Assembly: GCA_014800525.1 (NCBI GenBank)
Contig: JAAVFV010000016.1
Location: 1-64,000 of the forward strand
Reading direction: 5' to 3'
From: Bacteroidales bacterium
GTDB lineage: Bacteria; Bacteroidota; Bacteroidia; Bacteroidales; Muribaculaceae
Length of the DNA: 64,000 nt
Notes under the pieces: model-generated
Told to the model about the DNA's origin: nothing
Databases searched by the model: none
What the model saw: only the letters and a program-made list of their open reading frames with translations
Part shown: in pieces, positions 25,493 through 33,192 of the stretch
Position numbering within the stretch: the first letter of the stretch is position 1
Layout: every line of letters begins with the position of its first letter
Made by a program: the position numbers and the translations under genes

Positions 25493-25510
25493 TAAGTAGT
25501 TACTAAAAAT
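25493..25510 (+). repeat. Dispersed AT-rich repeat, copy F
   Basis: TAAGTAGTTACTAAAAAT fills most of the gap between the two crcB genes and resembles copy D. Confidence 0.4.
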
Positions 25511-25518
25511 AGAAAATT

Positions 25519-25890
25519 ATGATTATTGTATATATGCTTATTGCAGGGTTAGGCGGATTTGCAGGAACATGCGGACGTTACCTGACCGGAGTATTGGGAA
25601 AGAAACTTTTTGGCGATAAATATCCTGCCGGCACATTTGCCGTCAATGTATTAGGATGTTTTATAATCGGTATCTTCAGCGGTATTTTTGCTGACCATGA
25701 AATGGGCACAGTAGTCAGTGCGTTGCTGATATCAGGCTTCTGTGGAGGCTTCACCACATTCTCATCATTCAGCCATGACAGCTTCGCAATGATTCAGAAA
25801 GGAGAATGGTGGAAATTCATATGTTACATCGTTCCGTCTGTCGTTCTCGGTCTTCTGATGGTATGGCTCGGTTACCTGTGTGTGGCCTAA
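25519..25890 (+). CDS. crcB: Fluoride efflux channel CrcB/Fluc, second copy
   Basis: 123 residues with the same motifs as the first copy: GGFAGTCGRYL, YPAGTFAVNVLGCFIIGIFSG, SGFCGGFTTFSSFSHDS. Tandem crcB genes usually encode the two subunits of a heterodimeric Fluc channel with opposed membrane orientation. The pair is probably transcribed together and ends at the terminator at 25928-25960. Confidence 0.9.
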   Translation: MIIVYMLIAGLGGFAGTCGRYLTGVLGKKLFGDKYPAGTFAVNVLGCFIIGIFSGIFADHEMGTVVSALLISGFCGGFTTFSSFSHDSFAMIQKGEWWKFICYIVPSVVLGLLMVWLGYLCVA

Positions 25891-25927
25891 GACTTCAACC
25901 TCTAAATTTATAGAATAATACGAAATT

Positions 25928-25960
25928 AGCCCGAACGCTTTATCAGCGTTCGGGCTTTTT
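25928..25960 (+). terminator. Terminator of the crcB pair
   Basis: 12-bp perfect stem AGCCCGAACGCT / AGCGTTCGGGCT with a TTTTT tail. It may also serve the convergent NTF2 gene. Confidence 0.85.
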
Positions 25961-25981
25961 ATCACAATGAGGGAATCAGCG

Positions 25982-26365
25982 TTACTTCTGAATGGTATTG
26001 GAATTTTGATTGTAGGCTTTAGCCACACATTTCCACTCGCCATCGAGTTTGAGAAGCAGTAGGAAGTCGGTGAAGTCGATTGACCCACCCCAGCCTTCTT
26101 CGAGCACTCTGACTACCGCTACGGTTTCTTCCACTGCAAGAACATCGATGCGAGCTTTGAAATCGGAACCTGCTCCAACAGTATCGACATTATGATAGAA
26201 CTGTTCGATAGATCCACGTTCAACGACACCATTGAGAATTCCGAACAGAACCGCATCATCGGTGAAGAGACTCTTTGCATATTCACTGTTCCCCTCGGCA
26301 ACGCTCTTTACAAAATTTTCAGCAGCCTTAGCCACTGCCTCATATTCTTTAATCTCGTTTCTCAT
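25982..26365 (-). CDS. NTF2-like / SnoaL-like protein
   Basis: 127 residues with the NTF2-fold pattern: an N-terminal helix (YEAVAKAAENFVKSVAEGNSE), LFTDDAVLFGILNG, IEQFYHNVDTVG and a closing WKCVAKAYNQ strand. It resembles the putative lumazine-binding/SnoaL-type proteins often put under stress regulators. No signal peptide, so cytosolic. It is divergent from an HxlR regulator and shares a very large palindrome with it. Ligand or reaction unknown. Confidence 0.75.
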   Translation of the reverse strand: MRNEIKEYEAVAKAAENFVKSVAEGNSEYAKSLFTDDAVLFGILNGVVERGSIEQFYHNVDTVGAGSDFKARIDVLAVEETVAVVRVLEEGWGGSIDFTDFLLLLKLDGEWKCVAKAYNQNSNTIQK

Positions 26366-26388
26366 AACAGAATTGAATTATGTGACCA

Positions 26389-26419
26389 CAAAATTAAGAT
26401 AGTAATCCTTAAAAATCAA
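26389..26419 (-). promoter_or_regulatory. Promoter of the NTF2-like gene
   Basis: On the minus strand TTG (26417-26419), a 20-nt spacer and TAATTTTG (26389-26396) match consensus. The -33 box lies inside the outer end of the palindrome. Confidence 0.7.
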
Positions 26420-26470
26420 GTACCGAAAAATTATTCATATATAGAATAATTTTTCGGTACTTGATTTTTA
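26410..26470. promoter_or_regulatory. 61-bp palindrome, likely HxlR operator between divergent promoters
   Basis: 27-bp perfect arms (26410-26436 and 26444-26470; core CAAGTACCGAAAAATTATTC) around ATATATA. Each outer end holds the TTG of one divergent promoter, so a bound regulator would block both genes. Confidence 0.8.
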
Positions 26471-26491
26471 GATAGTTATTGATTTACTTTG
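26461..26491 (+). promoter_or_regulatory. Promoter of the HxlR gene
   Basis: TTG at 26461-26463, a 20-nt spacer and TTACTTTG at 26484-26491 (one mismatch to TAnnTTTG). The -33 box is in the right palindrome arm. Confidence 0.6.
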
Positions 26492-26529
26492 CAGAGAAGA
26501 GATAACTTCGATATTAAAAATTATAAGAA

Positions 26530-26886
26530 ATGGCATATGAAAAAAAGAAACCGGTCGATTTAGATTGCCCATTGCGCTTAACAATGAGTTTGATAGAATC
26601 AAAATGGAAATCCTGTATCCTTGACGAGTTGAGAGATGGTAAACCACTCCGTCCCAGCGAAATCCATAAGCGTTTACCTGAGGCAGCCCCACGAGTGCTC
26701 GATATTCAGCTAAAGGAATTAATTGAAGATGGGCTTGTAGAGAAAACAATCTATCCCGAACTTCCACCTCGCTCAGAATATGTGATCAGCCCGCTCGGCT
26801 TATCATTAATCCCCATAATCGACCAAATGCTCAAATGGGGAGAAGATCATTATGATATCTTTGTAAAAAAATACGGTAAGAAATAA
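26530..26886 (+). CDS. HxlR-family winged-helix transcriptional regulator
   Basis: 118 residues. HxlR hallmarks: CPLRLTMSLIESKWKSCILDELRDGKPLRPSEI (normally G-KW at the start of the winged helix), LPEAAPRVLDIQLKELIEDGLVEKTIYPELPPRSEYVISPLGLSL. One cysteine, Cys15 in DCPL, is at the position used by redox- or electrophile-sensing members such as YodB and HypR. Divergent from the NTF2-like gene across a 61-bp palindrome, which suggests autoregulation and control of its neighbour. Confidence 0.9.
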   Translation: MAYEKKKPVDLDCPLRLTMSLIESKWKSCILDELRDGKPLRPSEIHKRLPEAAPRVLDIQLKELIEDGLVEKTIYPELPPRSEYVISPLGLSLIPIIDQMLKWGEDHYDIFVKKYGKK

Positions 26887-26946
26887 TGAAATGGCCGACT
26901 TCATTGTAGGAGTCTGCCTTAAGATTCTATATAAGATAAGAGATTT

Positions 26947-26967
26947 TAAGTAAGTATTCAAAATTAA
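26947..26967. repeat. Dispersed AT-rich repeat, copy E
   Basis: TAAGTAAGTATTCAAAATTA is identical over this length to the reverse complement of copy C. A partial inverted unit, TTAATACTTA, follows at about 26982-26991. Confidence 0.6.
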
Positions 26968-27007
26968 GAAGCTCGCTGCAATTAATACTTAGGTTCTGTC
27001 TTATAAT

Positions 27008-27033
27008 AATATGGTTGCATACACAACCATATT
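27008..27033. promoter_or_regulatory. MarR-type operator AATATGGTTG-6-CAACCATATT
   Basis: Perfect 10-bp arms at 27008-27017 and 27024-27033, ending just before a -7-like TATGTTTG (27034-27041). Position and shape fit autorepression by the MarR gene 24 nt downstream. Confidence 0.75.
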
Positions 27034-27056
27034 TATGTTTGTGTTGTTATAGTAGT

Positions 27057-27488
27057 ATGAAAGCGGAAAACAACACATATCAGGCTCCGGCAATCGGATG
27101 TATGCTGGGCACTGCCAATCAGATTCTTCTACGCGAACTTGAGAAGGCACTGAAAGAGGCAGCCCTCAATCTGACCACTCTTGAATACCTGATACTACGA
27201 GCATTGTATTCGAAAGATGGGATTCAACAATGCGAGATCGCAGAAATGGTAGGGCGTGATAAAGCCGGCATCTGTAGAGGTGTAAGCGCCTTAGTCAAGA
27301 AGAATCTCGTGCGGACCGAACCGATCAGCTATAAATGCCTCAAGGTGTATCTGACTGACGAAGCGCTTTCGATACAATCCCGTGTGATGCAGGTAGCTGA
27401 GAGCCGACATCAATCGCTAATGGAACTGATAGGTAGGGATGAGTTCGATACTTTCACAAAGGTTTTAGAAAAAATAATTAATAAATAA
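27057..27488 (+). CDS. MarR-family transcriptional regulator
   Basis: 143 residues from the ATG at 27057 (MKAENNTYQAP); the track start lies inside the operator. Winged-helix core: LTTLEYLILRALYSKDGIQQCEIAEMVGRDKAGICRGVSALVKKNLV, then a wing and a C-terminal dimerisation helix. MarR proteins usually repress genes for drug or oxidative stress and release DNA on binding a ligand or oxidising a cysteine. The perfect inverted repeat in front and the redox genes behind suggest it governs the whole run to 30105. Confidence 0.85.
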   Translation: MKAENNTYQAPAIGCMLGTANQILLRELEKALKEAALNLTTLEYLILRALYSKDGIQQCEIAEMVGRDKAGICRGVSALVKKNLVRTEPISYKCLKVYLTDEALSIQSRVMQVAESRHQSLMELIGRDEFDTFTKVLEKIINK

Positions 27489-27546
27489 GTACAATGATTG
27501 GTAGATTCTACCAAATCATTGTAGATAAATAGAAAGGAAAAATACT

Positions 27547-28272
27547 ATGATGACATTAACTGTATGGTCAGACTTTGCGTGCCCTTATTGCTACATAGGC
27601 GAAACCCGTCTTCAGAATGCTATTGAAGAACTCGGTCTGCAGGATCAGGTGACAATTGATTTCCGTGCCTTTGAGTTGGATCCGACAGCTTCGAAGGAAG
27701 TGGTAAGTTCCACTCCCGAACGTTTTGCAAAGAAATATCGTCTTTCACTTGCAGGCGCCAAGGAACAGATTGAACAGATTTCATCTCTCGGACGCGAATT
27801 GGGCATTGACTTCAATTATGCCACCACACAATACTCCAACACACGCGATGCCCATCGTCTGATGAAACTTGCCGAGGCTAAATATGACCGCGAAACAGTC
27901 GGACGCCTCAACGAGGCATTGTTTAAGGCCTATTTTGTTGAGAATCTTGTCTTGGCAGATCATAAAGTATTGCTTGATAAGGCTGTAGGTGTCGGTATGA
28001 ATGAAGTGGAAGTCAGGGAAGTGCTCGAATCAGACAAGTATGATGATGAAGTTCGTTTTGATGAGCGCGAGGCAATGATGCGTGGAATTCATGGTGTGCC
28101 CTATATCGTATTCAACGGAGATTTCGCAGTTCCGGGAGCAATGACAACCGAAGGATTTAAATCGGCCCTCAAGCGAGAATTGAAGAAGCAGGAGAAGGTG
28201 CAGGATGAAACAGATCAGACCACTGGCGAACGTCCCCATCAGTGTGGTCCTGACGGGTGTGAGCTTCTTTAA
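27547..28272 (+). CDS. DsbA-family (FrnE-like) thioredoxin-fold oxidoreductase
   Basis: 241 residues. The active site CPYC (Cys12 and Cys15, after VWSDFA) opens a thioredoxin fold interrupted by a helical insert. GVPYIVFNG holds the cis-proline, and a C-terminal CGPDGCELL cysteine pair is typical of FrnE-type proteins. No signal peptide, so a cytosolic disulphide or 2-hydroxychromene-2-carboxylate-isomerase-like enzyme. FrnE proteins are linked to oxidative-stress tolerance. It lies 58 nt after the MarR gene and is probably its target. The start may be the second ATG (27550). Confidence 0.85.
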   Translation: MMTLTVWSDFACPYCYIGETRLQNAIEELGLQDQVTIDFRAFELDPTASKEVVSSTPERFAKKYRLSLAGAKEQIEQISSLGRELGIDFNYATTQYSNTRDAHRLMKLAEAKYDRETVGRLNEALFKAYFVENLVLADHKVLLDKAVGVGMNEVEVREVLESDKYDDEVRFDEREAMMRGIHGVPYIVFNGDFAVPGAMTTEGFKSALKRELKKQEKVQDETDQTTGERPHQCGPDGCELL

Positions 28273-28323
28273 ATCCAAGAGTATCTGATAACTTGAAAAA
28301 CAATCTGAGAAAGGAGAAAAGCA

Positions 28324-28947
28324 ATGATCAAGGAATTACAGGTTCAGGGTGTATTTGCAGAAAACACCTATTTCTATATTGACGATCATTCAAAGTCGGG
28401 TTTTATTATCGATCCCGGTGCACAGGCCGGACTGATATATGATGTGGTGAAGCGAAACGGATGGACAATCGAGAAGATCCTTCTCACACACGGTCACTTT
28501 GACCATATGGGTGCAGCGGAGTTACTACGTGAAAAACTCATAGCTCCGATCTACATTTATCCCGAGGATGCGTCATATCTCAGAGACCCATATCTGAATC
28601 TTAGTGCGGATTCGGGTGAGCCAATCACTGTGACACATTATGAGGAATTATACGATGGCGAGATAATACGCCTGAAGGCTAATTCGGGATTCTATCTTAA
28701 AGTGATACACACACCGGGGCATACGCCCGGATCGGTGACTTACTATTCACCGGAAGAGAGCGCTGCCTTTGTCGGCGACCTCTTCTATCAACATGGGCCC
28801 GGTCTTACCAACTTCCCGGGAGGAAACCGCCGAGTATTGGAAGAAACAATCATCAATAAGATATTCACTCTTCCGGACAATACAGTACTGCTTTCCGGCC
28901 ATTCCTCTCCCATTACGATCGGGCAGGAAAAACAGAGGTTATTATGA
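28324..28947 (+). CDS. MBL-fold metallo-hydrolase (glyoxalase II-like)
   Basis: 207 residues. Metal-binding motif THGHFDH at 55-61, a later HTPGHTPGSVTYY, an aspartate in FVGDLFY and a final histidine in SGHSSPIT. This is the short glyoxalase II-type branch that hydrolyses thioesters or related esters, with some members acting on persulphides. Being co-oriented with FrnE and OYE-type genes behind a MarR regulator suggests electrophile or thiol detoxification. Substrate unknown. Confidence 0.85.
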   Translation: MIKELQVQGVFAENTYFYIDDHSKSGFIIDPGAQAGLIYDVVKRNGWTIEKILLTHGHFDHMGAAELLREKLIAPIYIYPEDASYLRDPYLNLSADSGEPITVTHYEELYDGEIIRLKANSGFYLKVIHTPGHTPGSVTYYSPEESAAFVGDLFYQHGPGLTNFPGGNRRVLEETIINKIFTLPDNTVLLSGHSSPITIGQEKQRLL

Positions 28948-29002
28948 TTAACTCTATCAGTAGATATCCCAAATAACAAGTTTTTATGTTCAGGATTTTC
29001 CC

Positions 29003-29031
29003 AAATGATATTAAATAATATCATTTAATTT
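29003..29031. repeat. AT-rich perfect stem AAATGATATTA / TAATATCATTT
   Basis: 11-bp arms with a 2-nt centre, followed by AATTTTT. It could be a weak terminator after the metallo-hydrolase or an operator of the flavin oxidoreductase gene 25 nt downstream. Confidence 0.45.
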
Positions 29032-29055
29032 TTAGAAAATAAGTAGCTCATAGCC

Positions 29056-30105
29056 ATGACCAACAAGACTTTTACACCAACGACACTTGGAAATCTTGTG
29101 ATAAAAAACCGTATTATTCGAAGTGCAACAAATGATCATCTCGGCAACCGCGATGGAAGTGTTAGCGAAGCCGAGATAGAGATGTATGATACGTTGGGGA
29201 GAAATAATATAGGCACTATTATTACAGGTCATTTGAGTGTTAGCCCTGATTTGGATCTTAGAGCAGATGAGGTGCAACTCTGTATTGGCGATGATAGATA
29301 TATCGACGGTCTAAGACGAATACCGGAAACTCTACATAAATATGATGCAATAGCGATTGCGCAGATATCTCTTGCAGGGCCAAAAGGCTTGAATCCATTT
29401 GATTTCAATGAACTGACCACCGACCAACTCGAAGAAATACGAGATTGGTTTATAGCCGCAGCCCGAAGAGCACAGGAGGCCGGATTTGACGGAGTGCAGG
29501 TTCATATTGCGCATTGGTATTTACTTCAGGCTATAGTAAATGTAGATCTGAACCATCGTACAGATAAATATGGAGGAAATCCGGAAAACTGTCTGCGATT
29601 ACCCCTCGAAATTATCAATGGAATAAGAAAAGTTTGTGGGGAATCCTTTCTAATAGCGGTAAAGCTAAATGCCCACAACACGATTAGCGGTGAAAATGAT
29701 CAGGAAATATTGAATTATTATGCCTCAAAGCTATACGAATCCGGTGTCGGACTCGTAGAAATCAGTGGTTCGGATTTTAATCATAAAGACCGCAAAGCCA
29801 AACTATACTATCTTGAGGAAACGGTAAAACTGAAGGAAGCATATCCGCAGATTCCGCTATCGCTTGTGGGAGGAATCTATAGTGAAGCTACGATTGAAGA
29901 GGCATTGAAAACCACTGAATTTGTATCCTTATCCCGAACATTACTTACGCAGCCGGATTTTATAACCAAGCTGCTATCCGGGGAAACGTTACAATCCAGA
30001 TGCATCCACTGCAACAAATGTTTTGAGATCTTCTCCACCAAGTATGAGCGATGTGTCTTCGGACCGGTGATCCACAAACTCGAGGAGACATTCAAGCAAG
30101 ATTGA
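29056..30105 (+). CDS. NADH:flavin oxidoreductase, Old Yellow Enzyme family
   Basis: 349 residues, an FMN TIM barrel: LGNLVIKNRIIRSATNDHLG at the start, IGTIITGHLSVS, AARRAQEAGFDGVQVHIAHWYLLQ (the usual HGAHGYL is changed to HIAHWYL), HRTDKYGGNPENCLRLPLEIINGIRK and a C-terminal cysteine cluster, CIHCNKCFEIF. OYE enzymes reduce activated alkenes, quinones or nitro compounds with NAD(P)H. The substrate-binding change (G to W) may alter specificity. Last gene of the MarR-headed redox run. Confidence 0.85.
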   Translation: MTNKTFTPTTLGNLVIKNRIIRSATNDHLGNRDGSVSEAEIEMYDTLGRNNIGTIITGHLSVSPDLDLRADEVQLCIGDDRYIDGLRRIPETLHKYDAIAIAQISLAGPKGLNPFDFNELTTDQLEEIRDWFIAAARRAQEAGFDGVQVHIAHWYLLQAIVNVDLNHRTDKYGGNPENCLRLPLEIINGIRKVCGESFLIAVKLNAHNTISGENDQEILNYYASKLYESGVGLVEISGSDFNHKDRKAKLYYLEETVKLKEAYPQIPLSLVGGIYSEATIEEALKTTEFVSLSRTLLTQPDFITKLLSGETLQSRCIHCNKCFEIFSTKYERCVFGPVIHKLEETFKQD

Positions 30106-30137
30106 GGGTAGAGCCTTAAATGTTCTCGATCACCGGA

Positions 30138-30187
30138 GTGAAATGCACCCCAAAAGTTAGACACAAAACTTTTGGGGTGCATTTCAC
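30138..30187. repeat. 20-bp perfect hairpin resembling IS terminal repeats
   Basis: GTGAAATGCACCCCAAAAGT at 30138-30157 is repeated inverted at 30168-30187 around TAGACACAAA. The CACCCCAAAAGTTAGACA core resembles termini of IS3-like elements I recall from Bacteroidota; no transposase is present, so this may be two abutted ends left behind. No T-run follows. Confidence 0.5.
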
Positions 30188-30429
30188 AAATGGAATCAGC
30201 TGATGGAGTCCTTGGAAGTTAGATTGCGGAACTCAGTTATGAGTAGCGAAAGTGATTTTGTATCAATAGCCATAATGAAGCGCCGGTGGTGCGGTTTATG
30301 AGTTTATGTGTTGATGAGTTTATGTAAAAGTATGGCTATTATAATGCCGTGGAAAAGACACGATACATAGCCGAATTATCAAATATTTGTTGTATTTTTG
30401 TATAGAAATATCGGCAACTTCAAAATCTG
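30188..30429. other. Intergenic, no intact gene; short GAGTTTATGT direct repeats
   Basis: Two TGAGTTTATGT copies lie near 30298 and 30314. A TATTTTTG box near 30393 could be a -7 element for the KilA-N pseudogene. No protein-like frame seen. Confidence 0.35.
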
Positions 30430-30689
30430 ATGGCTAAAATAACTGTACAAAATACACCCATCACTGTACTCTCAGTTGAGGAACAGGATTATATCTCCCT
30501 TACCGATATGGCAACAGCCAAAGAGGGAGATAATAGCTCTGCCGATATAATCAAGAACCGGTTACGCAACCATTACACTATTGAATTTCTTGAACATGGG
30601 AAGTGATACATAACCCCAATTTTAAAGTGGTCGAATTTGACCACTTTAGAATGAGTGCCGGGCTTCCTTCTTTTGTACTTGGAGAGTGA
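30430..30689 (+). pseudogene. KilA-N domain protein remnant, frameshifted and truncated
   Basis: The ATG at 30430 opens MAKITVQNTPITVLSVEEQD and continues through YISLTDMA and IIKNRLRNHYTIEFLEHGK before a stop. This is the start of the KilA-N type found in many Bacteroidales proteins. Adding one G in TTTCTTGAACATGGG restores the frame to FLGTWEVIHNPNFKVVEFDH and on to MSAGLPSFVLGE before a stop at 30687. So there is a 1-nt deletion plus loss of the C-terminal part. KilA-N proteins are phage-related DNA-binding proteins. Its position beside an IS-like hairpin suggests a decayed mobile region. Confidence 0.75.
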
Positions 30690-30713
30690 TAACAATAATA
30701 GAAAACTTCTGAA

Positions 30714-32291
30714 ATGAAAAAAATAGCTACATACTTAACCTGCGGCATCATTGGAATTATTAGTGTATTTGCTGATAATGTTGTTATAAAATCTCCAGGC
30801 TATTTCAAGGCGCCAATCCGCGATGGTCATGAATTGTTTCCTGACTCCCTCGTCTTTCCTCGCGATGCGGAGTCAATCCACATCCCGGATATTGGAATGA
30901 TAGGGTGCTTCGAGGATTATGGATTTACTAATCTGAAAAAGGTGTCGTTTGGTGATATTGACTATCTGCCGGGCGGGTTGTTTATGAATAATGAAACTAT
31001 TGAAGAAATAGAGTTTAACGGATTGATAGGTCATTTTGATTGCTGCTTGGTGCTCAATTGCCCCAATCTCCGTAAAATCGTATTTCATGGCCCGGTTTCC
31101 AGTACGGGAGGCCCAGGTTTTGCCTCCAAATGTCAGCAACTTGACAGCGTAATTTTTGAGGGGCCGGTGGTTGATTTCGGATTGGGGATATTTCCTGACG
31201 AATTATGCCCAAGATTTAATTCTTACACAAATCGCGGGGCATTTTTGTCAGTCTATAATGACAGCCTCACTCCTAAAACCACAATAGATCAACTGCGCAA
31301 TAATCCGCACCTTATATCTGATTTGGAACGAATTGCCAAATGGCAGACTGAAGTGCTTACATCAACCGATCCCGGCTGGATGAGGGCTTGTCAGTATAAG
31401 AATGCCAAGATACTTTTGCCGGTGCTTGAGCAGTTAAACAGCAAAGAAGCTGTTGCTTTGAAAAAGGCGATGGACTATGCCTGGAATTTAGGCGACGAAG
31501 TTAAAAGCGACCTTGAGATTCTGAAGGAATCGCCCGCATATCGGCGCGATTCTATTCAGAAGCATGAATTTGTCTATGCACAACCTTCCGACACCCTATT
31601 GCGCCTGTCACAAGAACGGTTCAATCTCGATAGCATTGCCGGCAATGGTGATGATATAAGCCGTATAAAAAATCTGCTTTATTGGGTTCATAATAATATT
31701 CCGCATGACGGAAGCAATGGTTTGGCACCAGGTGCACGAAATTTGAGAAATACATACGATTGCTCAAAGCGTGACAGTTGCGGTTACAACTGCCGCGCAT
31801 TAGCCATTTGCTTGACTGAGGCGCTGCTTGCAGAAGGAATACCCGCAAGATATATCACTTGCGAATCAAAGAAGTGGGATACGGACAACGATTGCCATGT
31901 AATATGTGTGGCATGGAGCGAATCGCTCGGAAAATGGATATGGGTTGATCCGACATTCGCCGCCTATGTCACAGATGAAAACGGTCTGCTGCTTCATCCC
32001 GGAGAAGTGCGTTATCGTTTGCAGAACGATTTGCCGTTGATTCTTAACGAGGATGCAAACTGGAATAATCGCTCAAAGGAAGATAAAGAGTATTATCTTG
32101 ATAAATACATGGCTAAAAATCTATATATCATGTCGGCCAATACATTAAATCAGGCAGAACCCGAAGGAGAGACGACTCATAATAAAGGTAAAGTTGTAGC
32201 CATTGTTCCAGTTGGTAGCAATTATACAAATGCGCATATCGTTACAACTGATGATGAATGGTTTTGGCAAGCACCTGACATTATGAGATGA
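30714..32291 (+). CDS. Secreted LRR_5 (BspA-like) + transglutaminase-like protein
   Basis: 525 residues. Signal peptide MKKIATYLTCGIIGIISVFA. Residues about 40-170 look like BspA-type leucine-rich repeats (FTNLKKVSFGDIDYLPGGLF, NCPNLRKIVFHGPV, CQQLDSVIFEGP). Residues about 300-440 form a transglutaminase-like core with Cys in CGYNCRALA, His in DCHVICVAW and Asp in WIWVDPTF, so the triad is complete. Bacterial members are usually proteases or have unknown roles. No T9SS sorting end is seen. AT-rich like its neighbours; it may belong to the same accessory island as the KilA-N remnant. Confidence 0.75.
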   Translation: MKKIATYLTCGIIGIISVFADNVVIKSPGYFKAPIRDGHELFPDSLVFPRDAESIHIPDIGMIGCFEDYGFTNLKKVSFGDIDYLPGGLFMNNETIEEIEFNGLIGHFDCCLVLNCPNLRKIVFHGPVSSTGGPGFASKCQQLDSVIFEGPVVDFGLGIFPDELCPRFNSYTNRGAFLSVYNDSLTPKTTIDQLRNNPHLISDLERIAKWQTEVLTSTDPGWMRACQYKNAKILLPVLEQLNSKEAVALKKAMDYAWNLGDEVKSDLEILKESPAYRRDSIQKHEFVYAQPSDTLLRLSQERFNLDSIAGNGDDISRIKNLLYWVHNNIPHDGSNGLAPGARNLRNTYDCSKRDSCGYNCRALAICLTEALLAEGIPARYITCESKKWDTDNDCHVICVAWSESLGKWIWVDPTFAAYVTDENGLLLHPGEVRYRLQNDLPLILNEDANWNNRSKEDKEYYLDKYMAKNLYIMSANTLNQAEPEGETTHNKGKVVAIVPVGSNYTNAHIVTTDDEWFWQAPDIMR

Positions 32292-32518
32292 CGGTGCAGC
32301 GTATAATGTCGGGATTCTTTGCTCAGGCAATACGTCAAAAGGAGGATAAGAGTGCGTTGGAAATGGCACGGCAGAACTCCTGACCTAAGGAGTCTGCATA
32401 AAATTCCTGAATATTCATTACCGAGGCGAAGTTACGTCTCTAACTGAGACAACCGATGATTTATCTTCTGAATTATTTTGAGATGCGGAGATTTGTGAAT
32501 CTTCGTATGAAATAGATT

Positions 32519-33085
32519 TCAAATTTTCTCGATCACGGGCGCTCCAAAGATTCCACGGCGGATGTTGATGGTGATCGAGCGGCCCTTACGGAGCTGTTTA
32601 TATCGGCTTCCTGGGAGTTCGAAAGAACGTATGGCCCCATCAGGAAAGCGAGCTTTGACCTTATAGACCGTATAGGGTGCGCCTCTACCGACACTGCGGC
32701 GTCCCACACGTCGGGTATGGTATCTGGTAACGGTGTATTTTCGCTCGATCACTACATCCTCAGGATGGGCCGGACGGATGGTCACTGTGGAATTCAGAAG
32801 GTAGAATGCTCCCCAACAGAAACAAGTGACGCAGATCAGATGGCACAGATAGTTGACCCAGAATACCTGAATATCCGTAAAGCGGCGCCAGATCCTCCAT
32901 AGTGTGAGACCTGTAGCGGCTGCGATAAAGAAGGAGATTAAAAAAGGAATCCAGCGGTTGACGAGCGTATATTGCGCGAAAGCACCGACCGCACCGATGC
33001 TGAAAAAGGAAATCAGGATTATTACGACTCCGACAATAATGCGGCTGAAATCGCGGCGTGTGAAAGCCTTATTCGATTGAGACAT
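32519..33085 (-). CDS. Membrane protein of unknown function, three TM helices and a soluble tail
   Basis: 188 residues. Hydrophobic segments at about 16-38 (IIVGVVIILISFFSIGAVGAF), 44-62 and 74-96, then a basic soluble tail of about 90 residues (VVIERKYTVTRYHTRRVGRRSVGRG) with strands and a conserved-looking FPDGAIRSFELPG. The tail resembles DUF3592-like periplasmic domains only loosely. No catalytic motif. It lies downstream of asd on the same strand but behind a hairpin, so it may be transcribed separately. Confidence 0.6.
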   Translation of the reverse strand: MSQSNKAFTRRDFSRIIVGVVIILISFFSIGAVGAFAQYTLVNRWIPFLISFFIAAATGLTLWRIWRRFTDIQVFWVNYLCHLICVTCFCWGAFYLLNSTVTIRPAHPEDVVIERKYTVTRYHTRRVGRRSVGRGAPYTVYKVKARFPDGAIRSFELPGSRYKQLRKGRSITINIRRGIFGAPVIEKI

Positions 33086-33142
33086 AGAGGATATGGGATT
33101 GAGAGCATGGTATTATGACAGGCTGATACCATGCCGGAATAG

Positions 33143-33182
33143 ACAGAGAGCGCGGAAAAACTCCTCCGCGCTCTCTGTTTTT
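33143..33182. terminator. Hairpin between asd and the membrane-protein gene
   Basis: 14-bp perfect stem ACAGAGAGCGCGGA / TCCGCGCTCTCTGT. The T-run (TTTTTC) is on the plus strand, although the upstream gene asd reads minus; it may still act as a stem-loop stop for asd. Confidence 0.55.
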
Positions 33183-33192
33183 CTATGGATTC

